From GCA-2746605 sp963710615 (lineage in GTDB: Bacteria > Bacteroidota > Ignavibacteria > Ignavibacteriales > Melioribacteraceae): a stretch of DNA of 64,000 bases. Each line of letters begins with the position of its first letter. Within the stretch, counting starts at the first letter, position 1. A model generated the notes under the pieces. That model was not told the DNA's origin. It made no database searches and saw only the letters and a program-made list of their open reading frames with translations. Made by a program: the position numbers and the translations under genes. Shown in pieces: positions 8,463-16,856 of the stretch. The stretch spans positions 310,001 through 374,000 of the forward strand of contig CAVQBF010000002.1 in the NCBI GenBank assembly GCA_963710615.1, in the 5' to 3' direction.

Positions 8463-9160
8463 TTGAAGAATTGTTTACAATACTATATGACGCCATGATG
8501 GGCTCAATGTGGTTAGCAATATTCGCATCATTTACATGGGGAGTTCTTTCTATACTGCTTTCACCTTGTCATTTATCAAGTATACCATTGGTTGTCGGTT
8601 ACATTGCCTCTCAAGGAAAACTTTCTGTCTCAAGAACTTTTAGTATTTCGTTGGTTTTCGCACTAGGTATTTTAATCACAATAGCTTTGATTGGCGTAAT
8701 TACCGCTTCGCTTGGTAGACTAATGGGTGATGTTGGTGTTTACGGTAATTATTTTGTTGCAACCATATTTTTTATTGTTGGGCTATATTTAATTGATATT
8801 ATTAAAATTGATTGGAATAATTTTGGACTTAAAAAAACAAAATCGAATGGATTACCGGCTGCATTCATTCTTGGTTTAATTTTCGGCATTGCTTTAGGTC
8901 CTTGTACATTTGCTTATATGGCACCGGTGTTAGGTGTTGTTTTTCAAACATCCCAAACAAATTTTTTGCTGGCAATTTTATTCTTAATTGCTTTTGGTAT
9001 TGGGCATTGCTCGGTTATAGTTGCAGCTGGAACATTGACCGGAAAAGTTCAAAATTATTTGGATTGGAGTGAAAGTTCTAAAACAATTTTATTGATTAAA
9101 AGAATTTGTGGAGTATTAGTAATTCTTGGTGGAGTTTATCTAGTATTTACAACTTTTTAG
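8459..9160 (+). CDS. ccdA: CcdA/DsbD-type thiol-disulfide membrane electron carrier
   Basis: A 233-residue inner-membrane protein with six predicted helices and the two paired cysteines of the CcdA family, in LLSPCHLSSIP and LGPCTFAYMAP. It would move reducing equivalents from cytoplasmic thioredoxin to the exported thioredoxin encoded immediately upstream, with which it overlaps by 4 bases. In an arsenic operon this pair could keep periplasmic thiols reduced for arsenic chemistry or repair. A role in cytochrome c maturation is the classical alternative for this family and cannot be excluded, since cytochromes c are encoded elsewhere in the window. Confidence 0.85.
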   Translation: MIEELFTILYDAMMGSMWLAIFASFTWGVLSILLSPCHLSSIPLVVGYIASQGKLSVSRTFSISLVFALGILITIALIGVITASLGRLMGDVGVYGNYFVATIFFIVGLYLIDIIKIDWNNFGLKKTKSNGLPAAFILGLIFGIALGPCTFAYMAPVLGVVFQTSQTNFLLAILFLIAFGIGHCSVIVAAGTLTGKVQNYLDWSESSKTILLIKRICGVLVILGGVYLVFTTF

Positions 9161-9194
9161 CTGTTCAACCTATCTACTAACAATAGGAGGAGAT

Positions 9195-10013
9195 ATGAAT
9201 TCTTCTGAAAATATAAAAAAAGTAGTAAAAAATAAATATGCAGAAATTGCTAACAAATCAGGTAGTAATAAAAATTGTTGTGGACCAACAAGCTGTTGTG
9301 GAACTGATAATAGTGTTTTGGAGTATTCTGTGATGCAAGACGATTATTCGGACTTGAAAGGATATGAAAAAGATGCCGATATGGGCCTGGGTTGCGGAAT
9401 ACCTACAGAATTTGCCGGAATTAAAATTGGTGATACAGTTGTTGATCTAGGTTGTGGAGCCGGAAATGATATATTTGTAGCACGACCGCTTGTTGGGAAT
9501 TCTGGAAAACTTATTGGAATAGATTTTACAGATGAAATGTTGGTAAAAGCTAATAAGAATAAAGATAAACTGGGTGCTGAGAATGTTGAATTTAAGAAAG
9601 GTGAAATTGAAAATTTACCTTTGGATGAAAACGCTGCAGACGTAATTATAAGCAACTGTGTGTTAAATTTGGTGCCGGATAAGGATAAAGCATTCTCAGA
9701 GATTTTCAGAACCTTAAAACCTGGTGGACATTTCTGTGTTTCTGATATCGTAATTAAAGGTAAACTTCCTGAAAAATTAAAATCATCTGCTGAAATGTAT
9801 GCAGGCTGTGTATCTGGGGCAATTCAGCAAGACGAATATATCGAGATAATTAAATCAGCCGGTTTTTCAGATATTGAAATTAAGAAGACAAAGGTAATTG
9901 AATTACCTGATGAAATATTGAAAGAATACCTTAATGATGAGGAAATTAAAATTTTTAGAGATAACAGAATTGGCATTTTTAGCATAACAATTGTAGGATA
10001 TAAAAATGATTGA
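9195..10013 (+). CDS. arsM: Arsenite S-adenosylmethionine methyltransferase
   Basis: A 272-residue class I methyltransferase that converts As(III) to methylated arsenicals using SAM and thiols. The SAM site is VVDLGCGAGND; the N-terminal CCGPTSCCG cluster, the Cys in ISNCVLNLVPD and the Cys in YAGCVSGA match the arsenic-binding cysteines of ArsM. A strong Shine-Dalgarno (AGGAGG) precedes the start. The stop overlaps the arsC start by 8 bases, so the two are coupled. Its products are the probable substrates of the ArsP-type permease in the same operon. Confidence 0.92.
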   Translation: MNSSENIKKVVKNKYAEIANKSGSNKNCCGPTSCCGTDNSVLEYSVMQDDYSDLKGYEKDADMGLGCGIPTEFAGIKIGDTVVDLGCGAGNDIFVARPLVGNSGKLIGIDFTDEMLVKANKNKDKLGAENVEFKKGEIENLPLDENAADVIISNCVLNLVPDKDKAFSEIFRTLKPGGHFCVSDIVIKGKLPEKLKSSAEMYAGCVSGAIQQDEYIEIIKSAGFSDIEIKKTKVIELPDEILKEYLNDEEIKIFRDNRIGIFSITIVGYKND

Positions 10014-10621
10014 TAATAACATAAAAAAATTGATCGATGAACTTAAAGAGAGGTTTGATGAAATTTCTGAAAACAGAAAAGAATTATTAGAAAGCTTTGC
10101 AACATATATTTCAGAAAAGATGAAAGAGAATAAAGAAATTAATTTAACCTTTATATGTACACATAATTCAAGAAGAAGTCATATGAGTCAGATTTGGGCG
10201 CAGACAGCAGCAGAATATTTTGATATTCCAAATGTGGAATGTTTTTCCGGAGGAACGGAAGCAACTGCTTTTAATCCAAGAGCTGTAAAGGCAATAAGAG
10301 ATGCGGGTTTTAAAGTTGAACAATTAAATCAATCAGAGAATCCAGTTTATTTGGTTTATTATGCAGATGATAAAGATCCTTTAAAATGTTTTTCAAAAGT
10401 ATATTCGGATGATTTCAATCCGAGTAAAAATTTTGCTGCAATTATGACATGCTCTGACGCTGACGAAAATTGTCCGGTTGTATTTGGGGCAGAGCAAAGA
10501 TTTCCAATTAGATATGATGATCCGAAAGAATATGATGAAACTGAACTTGGAAGAAGCAAAATACAAGGAAAGATTTGAGCAAATTGGAATTGAAATGTTA
10601 TTTGTATTTAGTAAAATATAA
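10006..10621 (+). pseudogene. arsC: Low-molecular-weight-phosphatase-type arsenate reductase, frameshifted near its C-terminus
   Basis: This gene encodes the thiol-dependent arsenate reductase type. The phosphatase loop CTHNSRRS has Cys51 and Arg57, MTCSDADENCPVV supplies further cysteines, and FPIRYDDP carries the catalytic Asp. The first reading frame stops at 10578 after 190 codons with an atypical tail (ELGRSKIQGKI). One base around 10546-10550 appears extra: in the +1 frame the expected final helix continues without interruption, beginning LEEAKYKERF and ending EMLFVFSKI at the stop 10619-10621. Removing one base restores a protein of about 204 residues. It may be a true lesion or an assembly error. 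The core catalytic residues lie before the shift. Confidence 0.82.
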
Positions 10622-10634
10622 GATAATTTAGTAG

Positions 10635-11963
10635 ATGATGAATGATTTTATAGATAAACATAGTATAGCAATTCTTGATTCGCTGCCTGAAGGTGTTTAC
10701 GTTATTGATAAATCTTTTAAAATAAGATTTGTTAATAAAGCTGGCTATGAATTAACAAAAAAAACACCAGAAGATATTCTTGGAAATGTTTGCACTTCAC
10801 TTTGCAAATCAGAAAGATGTGAATTAGGCTGTCCAATTACTGAAGTTTTAAATACAGGTAAAAATGTAACTGATCTCGATTCAACAATTGGTGATATCGA
10901 TGGCAACTTGATACCCGTTACTATTAATGCTGCATTATTAAAAGATGAAGATAAAAATCCAATTGGTGGAATAATTAGTTTCAAGAAAAATAAAAAGTTT
11001 AATGTTGAAGGTTACGTAAAAGAAAATAATCAGTTTTTTGGAATTATCGGTAAATCGAAACCAATGAGAGATATTTACGATTTGATAAAAGAAATATCAA
11101 CAAGTTTTGCGACAGTGCTAATTACAGGTGAAACTGGGGTTGGAAAAGAACTAATTGCTAATGCAATTTATAAAACTAGTCAACGTTCTAATGCTCCATT
11201 TGTAAAAGTTAACTGTGCTGTTCTGCCAGATAATTTATTAGCAAGTGAGCTATTTGGCCATGTAAAAGGTGCATTTACAGATGCCAGGCAAGACAGGATT
11301 GGAAGATTTGAATATGCTGATGGTGGGACTATATTTCTTGATGAAATTGCTGAATTACCTATAGATATGCAAGCCCAATTGCTTAGAGTAGTTCAAGATG
11401 GTACTTTTGAACGACTGGGTGAATCATTGACCCGGAGAACAGATGTAAGAGTTATTGCTGCCACAAACAAAAATTTAGAGGAAGAAATTAAACAAAATAA
11501 GTTTAGGGAGGATTTATATTATAGATTAAATGTTGTTCCCATAAATGTTCCTCCACTGACAGATAGATCGGATGATTTACTACTTTTGATAGACTTTTTT
11601 ATAAAAAAGTTTTCTGAAAAGTATAAGAAGAATATTTCACGTATTGATGATGAATCTCTACAGATATTATCTAATTATAACTGGCCTGGTAACATAAGAG
11701 AATTAGAAAATTGTATAGAATATGCATTTATTCGTTCAAAAAGAGATGATTATATTTGCTCATGTTCTCTTCCCCCTCATTTAAGATCTCATAAAAAATG
11801 TAATGAAAAACTTACTATTAAAGAAATTGAGATGGATGAAAAGACATCAACATTATTGGCTCTATTACGTCAAAACCATTGGAATAAATCAAAAGTTGCT
11901 GAAATAATGGGAGTAAATAGGAGTACAATACATAGACGATTAAAGAATATTGAGAAAAAATAA
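10635..11963 (+). CDS. Sigma54-dependent activator with Cys-rich PAS domain
   Basis: A 442-residue enhancer-binding protein. Residues 1-115 form a PAS sensor with a four-cysteine motif (Cys53, 57, 62, 66; VCTSLCKSERCELGCP) that could hold an FeS cluster, haem or metal. Residues 135-370 are the AAA+ domain: Walker A GETGVGKE and a GAFTDA loop, which differs from the usual GAFTGA at one position. The C-terminus is a Fis-type helix-turn-helix (SKVAEIMGVNRSTIHRRL). It follows arsC in the same direction. The palindromes and sigma54-like element downstream suggest that it controls the TPR and cytochrome genes at 12122-13697 rather than arsenic resistance. Confidence 0.9.
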   Translation: MMNDFIDKHSIAILDSLPEGVYVIDKSFKIRFVNKAGYELTKKTPEDILGNVCTSLCKSERCELGCPITEVLNTGKNVTDLDSTIGDIDGNLIPVTINAALLKDEDKNPIGGIISFKKNKKFNVEGYVKENNQFFGIIGKSKPMRDIYDLIKEISTSFATVLITGETGVGKELIANAIYKTSQRSNAPFVKVNCAVLPDNLLASELFGHVKGAFTDARQDRIGRFEYADGGTIFLDEIAELPIDMQAQLLRVVQDGTFERLGESLTRRTDVRVIAATNKNLEEEIKQNKFREDLYYRLNVVPINVPPLTDRSDDLLLLIDFFIKKFSEKYKKNISRIDDESLQILSNYNWPGNIRELENCIEYAFIRSKRDDYICSCSLPPHLRSHKKCNEKLTIKEIEMDEKTSTLLALLRQNHWNKSKVAEIMGVNRSTIHRRLKNIEKK

Positions 11964-11973
11964 TAAAACTAGC

Positions 11974-11991
11974 GTTGCAAAATGTTGCAAC
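11974..11991. promoter_or_regulatory. Candidate activator binding site 1 (UAS)
   Basis: GTTGCAA, AATG, TTGCAAC form a perfect inverted repeat with 7-base arms, just downstream of the activator gene. It lies about 115 bases upstream of the sigma54-like element, a usual distance for enhancer sites. A weaker copy follows at 12028. Confidence 0.6.
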
Positions 11992-12027
11992 ATCTATAAT
12001 TTACAATCCACCTATAAAACCAAAATT

Positions 12028-12045
12028 GTTGCATTCCGCTGCAAA
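12028..12045. promoter_or_regulatory. Candidate activator binding site 2 (UAS)
   Basis: GTTGCAT, TCCG, CTGCAAA matches the arms of the first site at 11 of 14 positions with the same 4-base spacer. The two sites start 54 bases apart, close to five helical turns, so bound dimers would face the same side of the DNA. Confidence 0.55.
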
Positions 12046-12093
12046 TCTCAGTAATTATTCTTAATATTACGCTCAAAAAGTCATTTATTTGAA

Positions 12094-12110
12094 TAGGCAT
12101 ATTTCTTGAC
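12094..12110 (+). promoter_or_regulatory. Sigma54-like promoter element
   Basis: TAGGCATATTTCTTGAC resembles TGGCAYRnnnnTTGCW: the -24 GG (12096-12097) is followed after exactly ten bases by GA where GC is expected. One key mismatch lowers confidence. The predicted transcript would start near 12121, leaving almost no leader before the ATG at 12122. Confidence 0.4.
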
Positions 12111-12121
12111 ATAAAATTGTC

Positions 12122-12556
12122 ATGAATGAGATGCTGGGCAACCAATATTTTTTAACACGAAGATTTAAAGAAGCCTCTCTTAATTTTGAAAAGGCCCTAT
12201 TATTAAATCCTTCAAACAATGACGTGAAGAAAAAACTAATAATCTGCTACATTCAACAAAATGAAGTAAAACTTGCTCTAAAATTATTCACGGATCTAAT
12301 TGCAGACGATATTGATGTAATTGTAAAAAGTGATCCAGACAAAGATGATTGCCCTTGCCTACATATGATCTCTGAAATCGAAAATTTTCCTAACAAAATA
12401 ACTGAGAGTGAAAAAAATACAATGCTTGGTATACTTTGGCTTTATTGTGATAGACTAAAGTCTCAAAGTTATTTTAATAAACTGATAGAAGAAGAACCAA
12501 GTAAGTTAATATATAAAAGTATAGCCAATATCATTAATCAATCAATTCACAATTAA
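12122..12556 (+). CDS. TPR-like protein of unknown function
   Basis: A 144-residue protein without a signal peptide. Residues 1-60 resemble a pair of tetratricopeptide helices (FKEASLNFEKALLLNPSNND, then a second helical hairpin); the rest contains DDCPCLHMISEIE and is not recognised. The upstream in-frame stop is at 12107, so the start is at 12122 or at the fourth codon (12131). It lies 13 bases before the cytochrome gene and downstream of the candidate sigma54 promoter, so it may be a partner or assembly factor of that protein; this is inference. Confidence 0.65.
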   Translation: MNEMLGNQYFLTRRFKEASLNFEKALLLNPSNNDVKKKLIICYIQQNEVKLALKLFTDLIADDIDVIVKSDPDKDDCPCLHMISEIENFPNKITESEKNTMLGILWLYCDRLKSQSYFNKLIEEEPSKLIYKSIANIINQSIHN

Positions 12557-12569
12557 ATAGGGTAAACAC

Positions 12570-13697
12570 ATGGAAAAGAAAGGACTAAGTAGGAAAGAAT
12601 TTTTGGCCAACAGTTCAAAATTTGCTGTTGGTGCAGTAGCAGGAATAGCCGGTTTAAATACACTTGCGGGTAATAAAGTTTTTGCTAATTCGGATGCATT
12701 TACATGGCCATATCCTTATGCAGCTATTGATCCTGAAGTTGCTCGTATTAAAGGTCATACTTTATACTACAACGAAAAGGATTGTTGTGCAGGTGCCTTT
12801 GGGGGACTTGTAGAATGTTTAAAGGATTCTGTTGGTGATCCATGGAATACCTTCCCAATAGAAATAATGCTATTTGGTAGAGGAGGCGGAGTAGGCTGGG
12901 GATCTATATGCGGTACATTAAACGGTGCGGCCGCTTTGGTAAGTTTAGTAACAGAAAAGGGCCCTTCTGCAGCATTAATTAATGAAATCTGGGGATATGC
13001 AACAACTGCAAATTTACCTTCCGATGCTGCTAATTCGGCTACTTATGAAGTAATTAAATATGAAGGCGAAATGGCTCAAACTATTTCTGGTAGCCCACTC
13101 TGTCATGCTATGGTTAGTCAGTGGAATATGGTTGCTGGAACCAAAACTACGGATGCAGCCAGAAAAGAAAGATGTGCAAGGTTAACGGGTGATATTGCTG
13201 CTAAGACAGCAGAAGTATTAAATGCCTATTTCGCAGGAACATTTGCGGGAACATTTACGGACCCTGTAGGTAATGCTATTTGTATGGGATGTCATGGAGG
13301 CAGCGGTACATATAGTAATGTTATGACACACATGGAATGTGCCCCTTGCCACACTACTGACCCAGTTCATGGCGGAGCTTATACTTCTGTTGAACCGGTT
13401 TCTCTGATGAAACCAACTGAATACAAGATTGAAAATGCTTATCCAAATCCATTTAATCCTTCAACTAAAATTAGATTTTCACTTCCGAAGAATGAAAAAG
13501 TAAGATTAGAAATTTATGATATGAGAGGAAGATTAGTAAACTCATTAATTGACTCTGAATTCATTAGTGCAGGCTCTTACGAATCAACTTGGGATGGAAA
13601 AAATAATCGTGGAGAAGCAGTGTCCTCTGGAATTTACTTAGCAAGAATTACCACTGGAAATTACATTCAATCCATTAAACTAAATTTAATTAAATAA
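12570..13697 (+). CDS. Split-Soret-type (C_GCAxxG_C_C family) dihaem cytochrome with T9SS sorting domain
   Basis: A 375-residue exported redox protein. The N-terminus (SRKEFLANSSKFAVGAVAG) is a Tat-like signal with RK in place of RR. The central region has the spaced cysteine and glycine motifs of the C_GCAxxG_C_C/split-Soret cytochrome family (KDCCAGAFGG, GWGSICGTLNGAAA, SPLCHAM, ERCARLTGD). Two CxxCH haem sites follow (CMGCH, CAPCH). Residues about 290-375 are a T9SS C-terminal sorting domain (AYPNPFNPSTKIRFSL to the end), so the protein may be carried to the cell surface. I infer an electron-transfer role; the partner is unknown. The Shine-Dalgarno is weak (AGGGTAAACAC). Confidence 0.85.
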   Translation: MEKKGLSRKEFLANSSKFAVGAVAGIAGLNTLAGNKVFANSDAFTWPYPYAAIDPEVARIKGHTLYYNEKDCCAGAFGGLVECLKDSVGDPWNTFPIEIMLFGRGGGVGWGSICGTLNGAAALVSLVTEKGPSAALINEIWGYATTANLPSDAANSATYEVIKYEGEMAQTISGSPLCHAMVSQWNMVAGTKTTDAARKERCARLTGDIAAKTAEVLNAYFAGTFAGTFTDPVGNAICMGCHGGSGTYSNVMTHMECAPCHTTDPVHGGAYTSVEPVSLMKPTEYKIENAYPNPFNPSTKIRFSLPKNEKVRLEIYDMRGRLVNSLIDSEFISAGSYESTWDGKNNRGEAVSSGIYLARITTGNYIQSIKLNLIK

Positions 13698-13716
13698 ATT
13701 TACTAACATACACATA

Positions 13717-13746
13717 GTAGAAGCCGCAATGTTTTGCGGCTTCTAC
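13717..13746. terminator. Hairpin between convergent cytochrome and argH genes
   Basis: GTAGAAGCCGCAA and TTGCGGCTTCTAC are perfect 13-base arms around TGTT. The stem is unusually GC-rich for this DNA. There is no long T-run on either side, but its position between two convergent operons suits a bidirectional terminator. Confidence 0.75.
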
Positions 13747-13791
13747 CTCTTAATCAATTCCTTTAAAATTGAATACTGGCAAAATATCAAA

Positions 13792-15171
13792 CTATAATAG
13801 TGAATCTAATTTCTCTTTCCAGGTATTAATCGAATCCAATACAATTTCTGGATTTGGGGAGCCGATAGTTTTTTTATTACTTAAACAAGTTTCTGCAGAA
13901 AGGTAATTAAACACATCATCATCAAAGACTTCACTAAAGTTTTTAAATTCTTCTAAGCTAAGTTTATTTAGTTTCTTATTTTTTTCAGTTGCATATTTTA
14001 CAATTTTCCCTAAAATATCATGAGCCAATCGGAAGGGAATTCCTTTTAGAACAAGATAATCAGCTAAATCAGTCGCCAGCATAAAACTTCCATCAATTTC
14101 TTCCACAAATCTTTCTTTTTTAACCTCAATACTTTCAACAAGTGCCGACATCATTACTAATGAATCATTTAACGTCTTAAATGAATCAAACATTCCTTCT
14201 TTATCTTCTTGGAGATCTCTGTTGTAACTCAATGGAAGTGATTTCAATACTGTGAGTAATCCAAAATAGTTACCGTAAACTCTTCCTGATTTACCTCTAA
14301 TTAATTCCGGAATATCGGGATTTTGTTTTTGGGGCATTAGTGATGAACCCGTTGTAAATTGATCACCCAATTTAATAAAGTTCCATTCATAGCCACACCA
14401 ATGTATTAACTCTTCACTAAATCGGCTAAGATGCATCATTGAGATATTACACGAGTTTAGAAAATCTAGAATAAAATCTCTATTTGAAACTGAATCCAAA
14501 GCATTTTGAGATATATTTGAAAATCCTAATTCCTTTGCTGTCATTTCCCGATCTAATTCTATTGTAGATCCAGCTAAAGCACCGGATCCCAATATGCACT
14601 CATCAGCTTGTTCAAAAGCGAATTTTAATCTTTTCTTATCTCTATCAAACATTTCCACATAAGCAAGTAGATGGAAAGCAAGTGAAATTGGCTGTGCTCT
14701 TTGAAGGTGGGTATAGCCTGGCATTAAAGTTTTTATATTTGCTTCAGCTAGTCTTAATAATATTTTTTGAAGTTGAACTAAATTGTTGATTAATAATTTT
14801 ACTGAATCCATTATCCAAAGTCTAACATCTGTAATAACTTGATCATTTCTGCTTCTTGCCGTATGAAGTTTTTTACCAATATCACCAATTTGCTTTGTTA
14901 ATTCTTCTTCGATAGCAGAATGAATATCTTCATATTTAGTTTTATCAGGAATCCAAGATTTATCATTGTACTTTTTTACTATTTTGTCCAAGCCATTTTG
15001 AATTTTCACGTTTTCGTTATCATTTAGAATTCCAATTTTATTCAACATACTTGCATGAGCCTTGCTGACCTTAATATCGTACTCAATCAATTTTATATCA
15101 AAACTAATTGATGATGAGAATTCTAAAGCAGCACTGTCTAATTCTTTTTTAAATCGGGAACCCCAAAGCAT
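13792..15171 (-). CDS. argH: Argininosuccinate lyase
   Basis: The final arginine-synthesis enzyme (459 residues), splitting argininosuccinate into arginine and fumarate. LHTARSRNDQV and the family signature GSSLMPQKQNPD are both present, as is the TDLADYLVLKGIPFR segment. It is the last gene of the argC-J-B-D-R-G-H group, starting 1 base after argG ends in the sense direction. Length and motifs are normal, with no sign of damage. Confidence 0.96.
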   Translation of the reverse strand: MLWGSRFKKELDSAALEFSSSISFDIKLIEYDIKVSKAHASMLNKIGILNDNENVKIQNGLDKIVKKYNDKSWIPDKTKYEDIHSAIEEELTKQIGDIGKKLHTARSRNDQVITDVRLWIMDSVKLLINNLVQLQKILLRLAEANIKTLMPGYTHLQRAQPISLAFHLLAYVEMFDRDKKRLKFAFEQADECILGSGALAGSTIELDREMTAKELGFSNISQNALDSVSNRDFILDFLNSCNISMMHLSRFSEELIHWCGYEWNFIKLGDQFTTGSSLMPQKQNPDIPELIRGKSGRVYGNYFGLLTVLKSLPLSYNRDLQEDKEGMFDSFKTLNDSLVMMSALVESIEVKKERFVEEIDGSFMLATDLADYLVLKGIPFRLAHDILGKIVKYATEKNKKLNKLSLEEFKNFSEVFDDDVFNYLSAETCLSNKKTIGSPNPEIVLDSINTWKEKLDSLL

Positions 15172-15172
15172 T

Positions 15173-16390
15173 CTAGCTGACCATTTTAATTTTTTGTTTG
15201 GACTGTTTTGTTATTACCTCGTGAGGCAGACTTGTGATATTTATAAATCCTTCAGCATCTTTATGATTAAATGCATCTTTTTCAGTATAAGTAGCAAGCT
15301 CCTCATTATATAAACTATTTTCCGATACTCTTGATAATATTTTTATGTTGCCTTTGTAAAGCTCCAAGGTTATTTCTCCATTAACAACTTCTTGGACTGA
15401 ATCAAAAAAAGCAGTAAGCGAATCGAATAAAGGTGAAAACCAAAAACCATCGTAAATTAAATTTGCATAAGTATTAGAAGCGCTTTGTTTATATCTCCAT
15501 GTATCTTTATCGAGTGTTAGTTTTTCTAATTGAGTATGAGCTATATGAAGAATTTTAGCACCCGGTGCTTCATAAACTTCTCTTGATTTTATGCCGACTA
15601 CTCTATTTTCAATAATGTCAAATCTTCCAATTCCATGTTTGCTTCCAATGTCATTGAGAGTTGCCACTAATTGATACCCTGGCATTTCAACATCATCGAG
15701 GGCAATAGGAATTCCTTTCTTAAACGAAATTTTAATTGTTTCAGAATCTTCCGGTGCATTTTTTGGATTCACAGTCCACTGAAATGCATCTTCAGGTGGA
15801 GCAACTGAAGTATCTTCCAATTCACCACACTCTGTAGCAACACCCCAAATGTTTTCATCAATTGAATATGGTTTCTCTATGTTAACAGAGATTGGAATAT
15901 TATTTTCTTTGGCATAAAGAATTTCTTCTTCTCTGCTTTTAAACTCCCACGATCTTAAAGGAGCAAGTATTTTAAGTCCCGGATTTAATGTTTTCATGCC
16001 AACTTCAAATCTTACTTGATCATTCCCTTTCCCCGTGCATCCATGAGCAACCATATTAGCATTTTCTTTTTCTGCTATTTCTACCATAATTTTAGCAAGT
16101 AGCGGACGACCTATTGCAGTTGCCAACGGATATTCGCCTTCATATAAGGCTCCACCCTTTAATGCTTTCCATGCATAATCATCAATAAATTCTTTTTGAA
16201 GATTTACCACATAAGCTTTTGAAGCTCCTGTACTTTTTGCTTTCTCTTCAATATTAATGATCTCAGATTTTTGCCCTAGATTACCAGTGACAGTTATAAT
16301 TTCAGCATCATATTTTTTGCTTAACCATTTTACCATTACGCTTGTATCTAGTCCTCCTGAGTAGGCTACTACAATTTTATTACTTGCCAT
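15173..16390 (-). CDS. argG: Argininosuccinate synthase
   Basis: A 405-residue ATP-dependent ligase joining citrulline and aspartate. The N-terminal AYSGGLDTSVMVKWL is the ATP pyrophosphatase P-loop of the family; GCTGKGNDQVRFE and the GRFDIIENRVVGIKSRE segments are also typical. It needs citrulline, which in the de novo route comes from ornithine carbamoyltransferase; no gene for that is in this cluster. The ArcA enzyme encoded at 1797 also makes citrulline, but from arginine, so it would not feed net synthesis. Confidence 0.96.
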   Translation of the reverse strand: MASNKIVVAYSGGLDTSVMVKWLSKKYDAEIITVTGNLGQKSEIINIEEKAKSTGASKAYVVNLQKEFIDDYAWKALKGGALYEGEYPLATAIGRPLLAKIMVEIAEKENANMVAHGCTGKGNDQVRFEVGMKTLNPGLKILAPLRSWEFKSREEEILYAKENNIPISVNIEKPYSIDENIWGVATECGELEDTSVAPPEDAFQWTVNPKNAPEDSETIKISFKKGIPIALDDVEMPGYQLVATLNDIGSKHGIGRFDIIENRVVGIKSREVYEAPGAKILHIAHTQLEKLTLDKDTWRYKQSASNTYANLIYDGFWFSPLFDSLTAFFDSVQEVVNGEITLELYKGNIKILSRVSENSLYNEELATYTEKDAFNHKDAEGFINITSLPHEVITKQSKQKIKMVS

Positions 16391-16397
16391 TACTACC

Positions 16398-16856
16398 TCA
16401 TTTTTTATAGTTATCTGTAATTAAATCCTTTATAATCTCTAATACTTTATCCATGTTACTTAATTTGTTTGGAATTATAAGAACAGTATCATCACCGCCT
16501 ATTGTCCCGAGTATCTCTTCTCTATTTAGACGGTCAATATAATGAGCTACGCCTTGAGCTCTTCCGGCTAAAGTTCTTAACACAATCATATTTTCATTAT
16601 TTGCAACATTTAAAATTTCCAATCCAACTAACTTTGCAATCTCCTTACCATAGTCTGTGCTGCTTAAAACATATTGAACACCGAGATTTGTAAATGTTCT
16701 AATTACTCCTAAATCTGCAAAATCTCGACTCAGAGTAGCCTGTGTAATTGATACTCCTTCATTTGTGAGTAATTTCAAAATTTGATCCTGATTTGAAATG
16801 ATTCTATCTGACAGAATCCTTTTAATCTTATTTTGTCTTACTAATTTTGATGACAT
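16398..16856 (-). CDS. argR: Arginine repressor
   Basis: A 152-residue regulator with the ArgR/AhrC two-domain plan: an N-terminal winged helix (QNKIKRILSDRIISNQDQIL, then ITQATLSRDFADLGV) and a C-terminal arginine-binding and hexamerisation domain with GTIGGDDTVLIIP. It lies inside the operon it probably controls, overlapping the end of argD by 16 bases. A candidate ARG box is found upstream of argC. It may also act on other arginine genes such as arcA, where I saw no convincing site. Confidence 0.93.
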   Translation of the reverse strand: MSSKLVRQNKIKRILSDRIISNQDQILKLLTNEGVSITQATLSRDFADLGVIRTFTNLGVQYVLSSTDYGKEIAKLVGLEILNVANNENMIVLRTLAGRAQGVAHYIDRLNREEILGTIGGDDTVLIIPNKLSNMDKVLEIIKDLITDNYKK

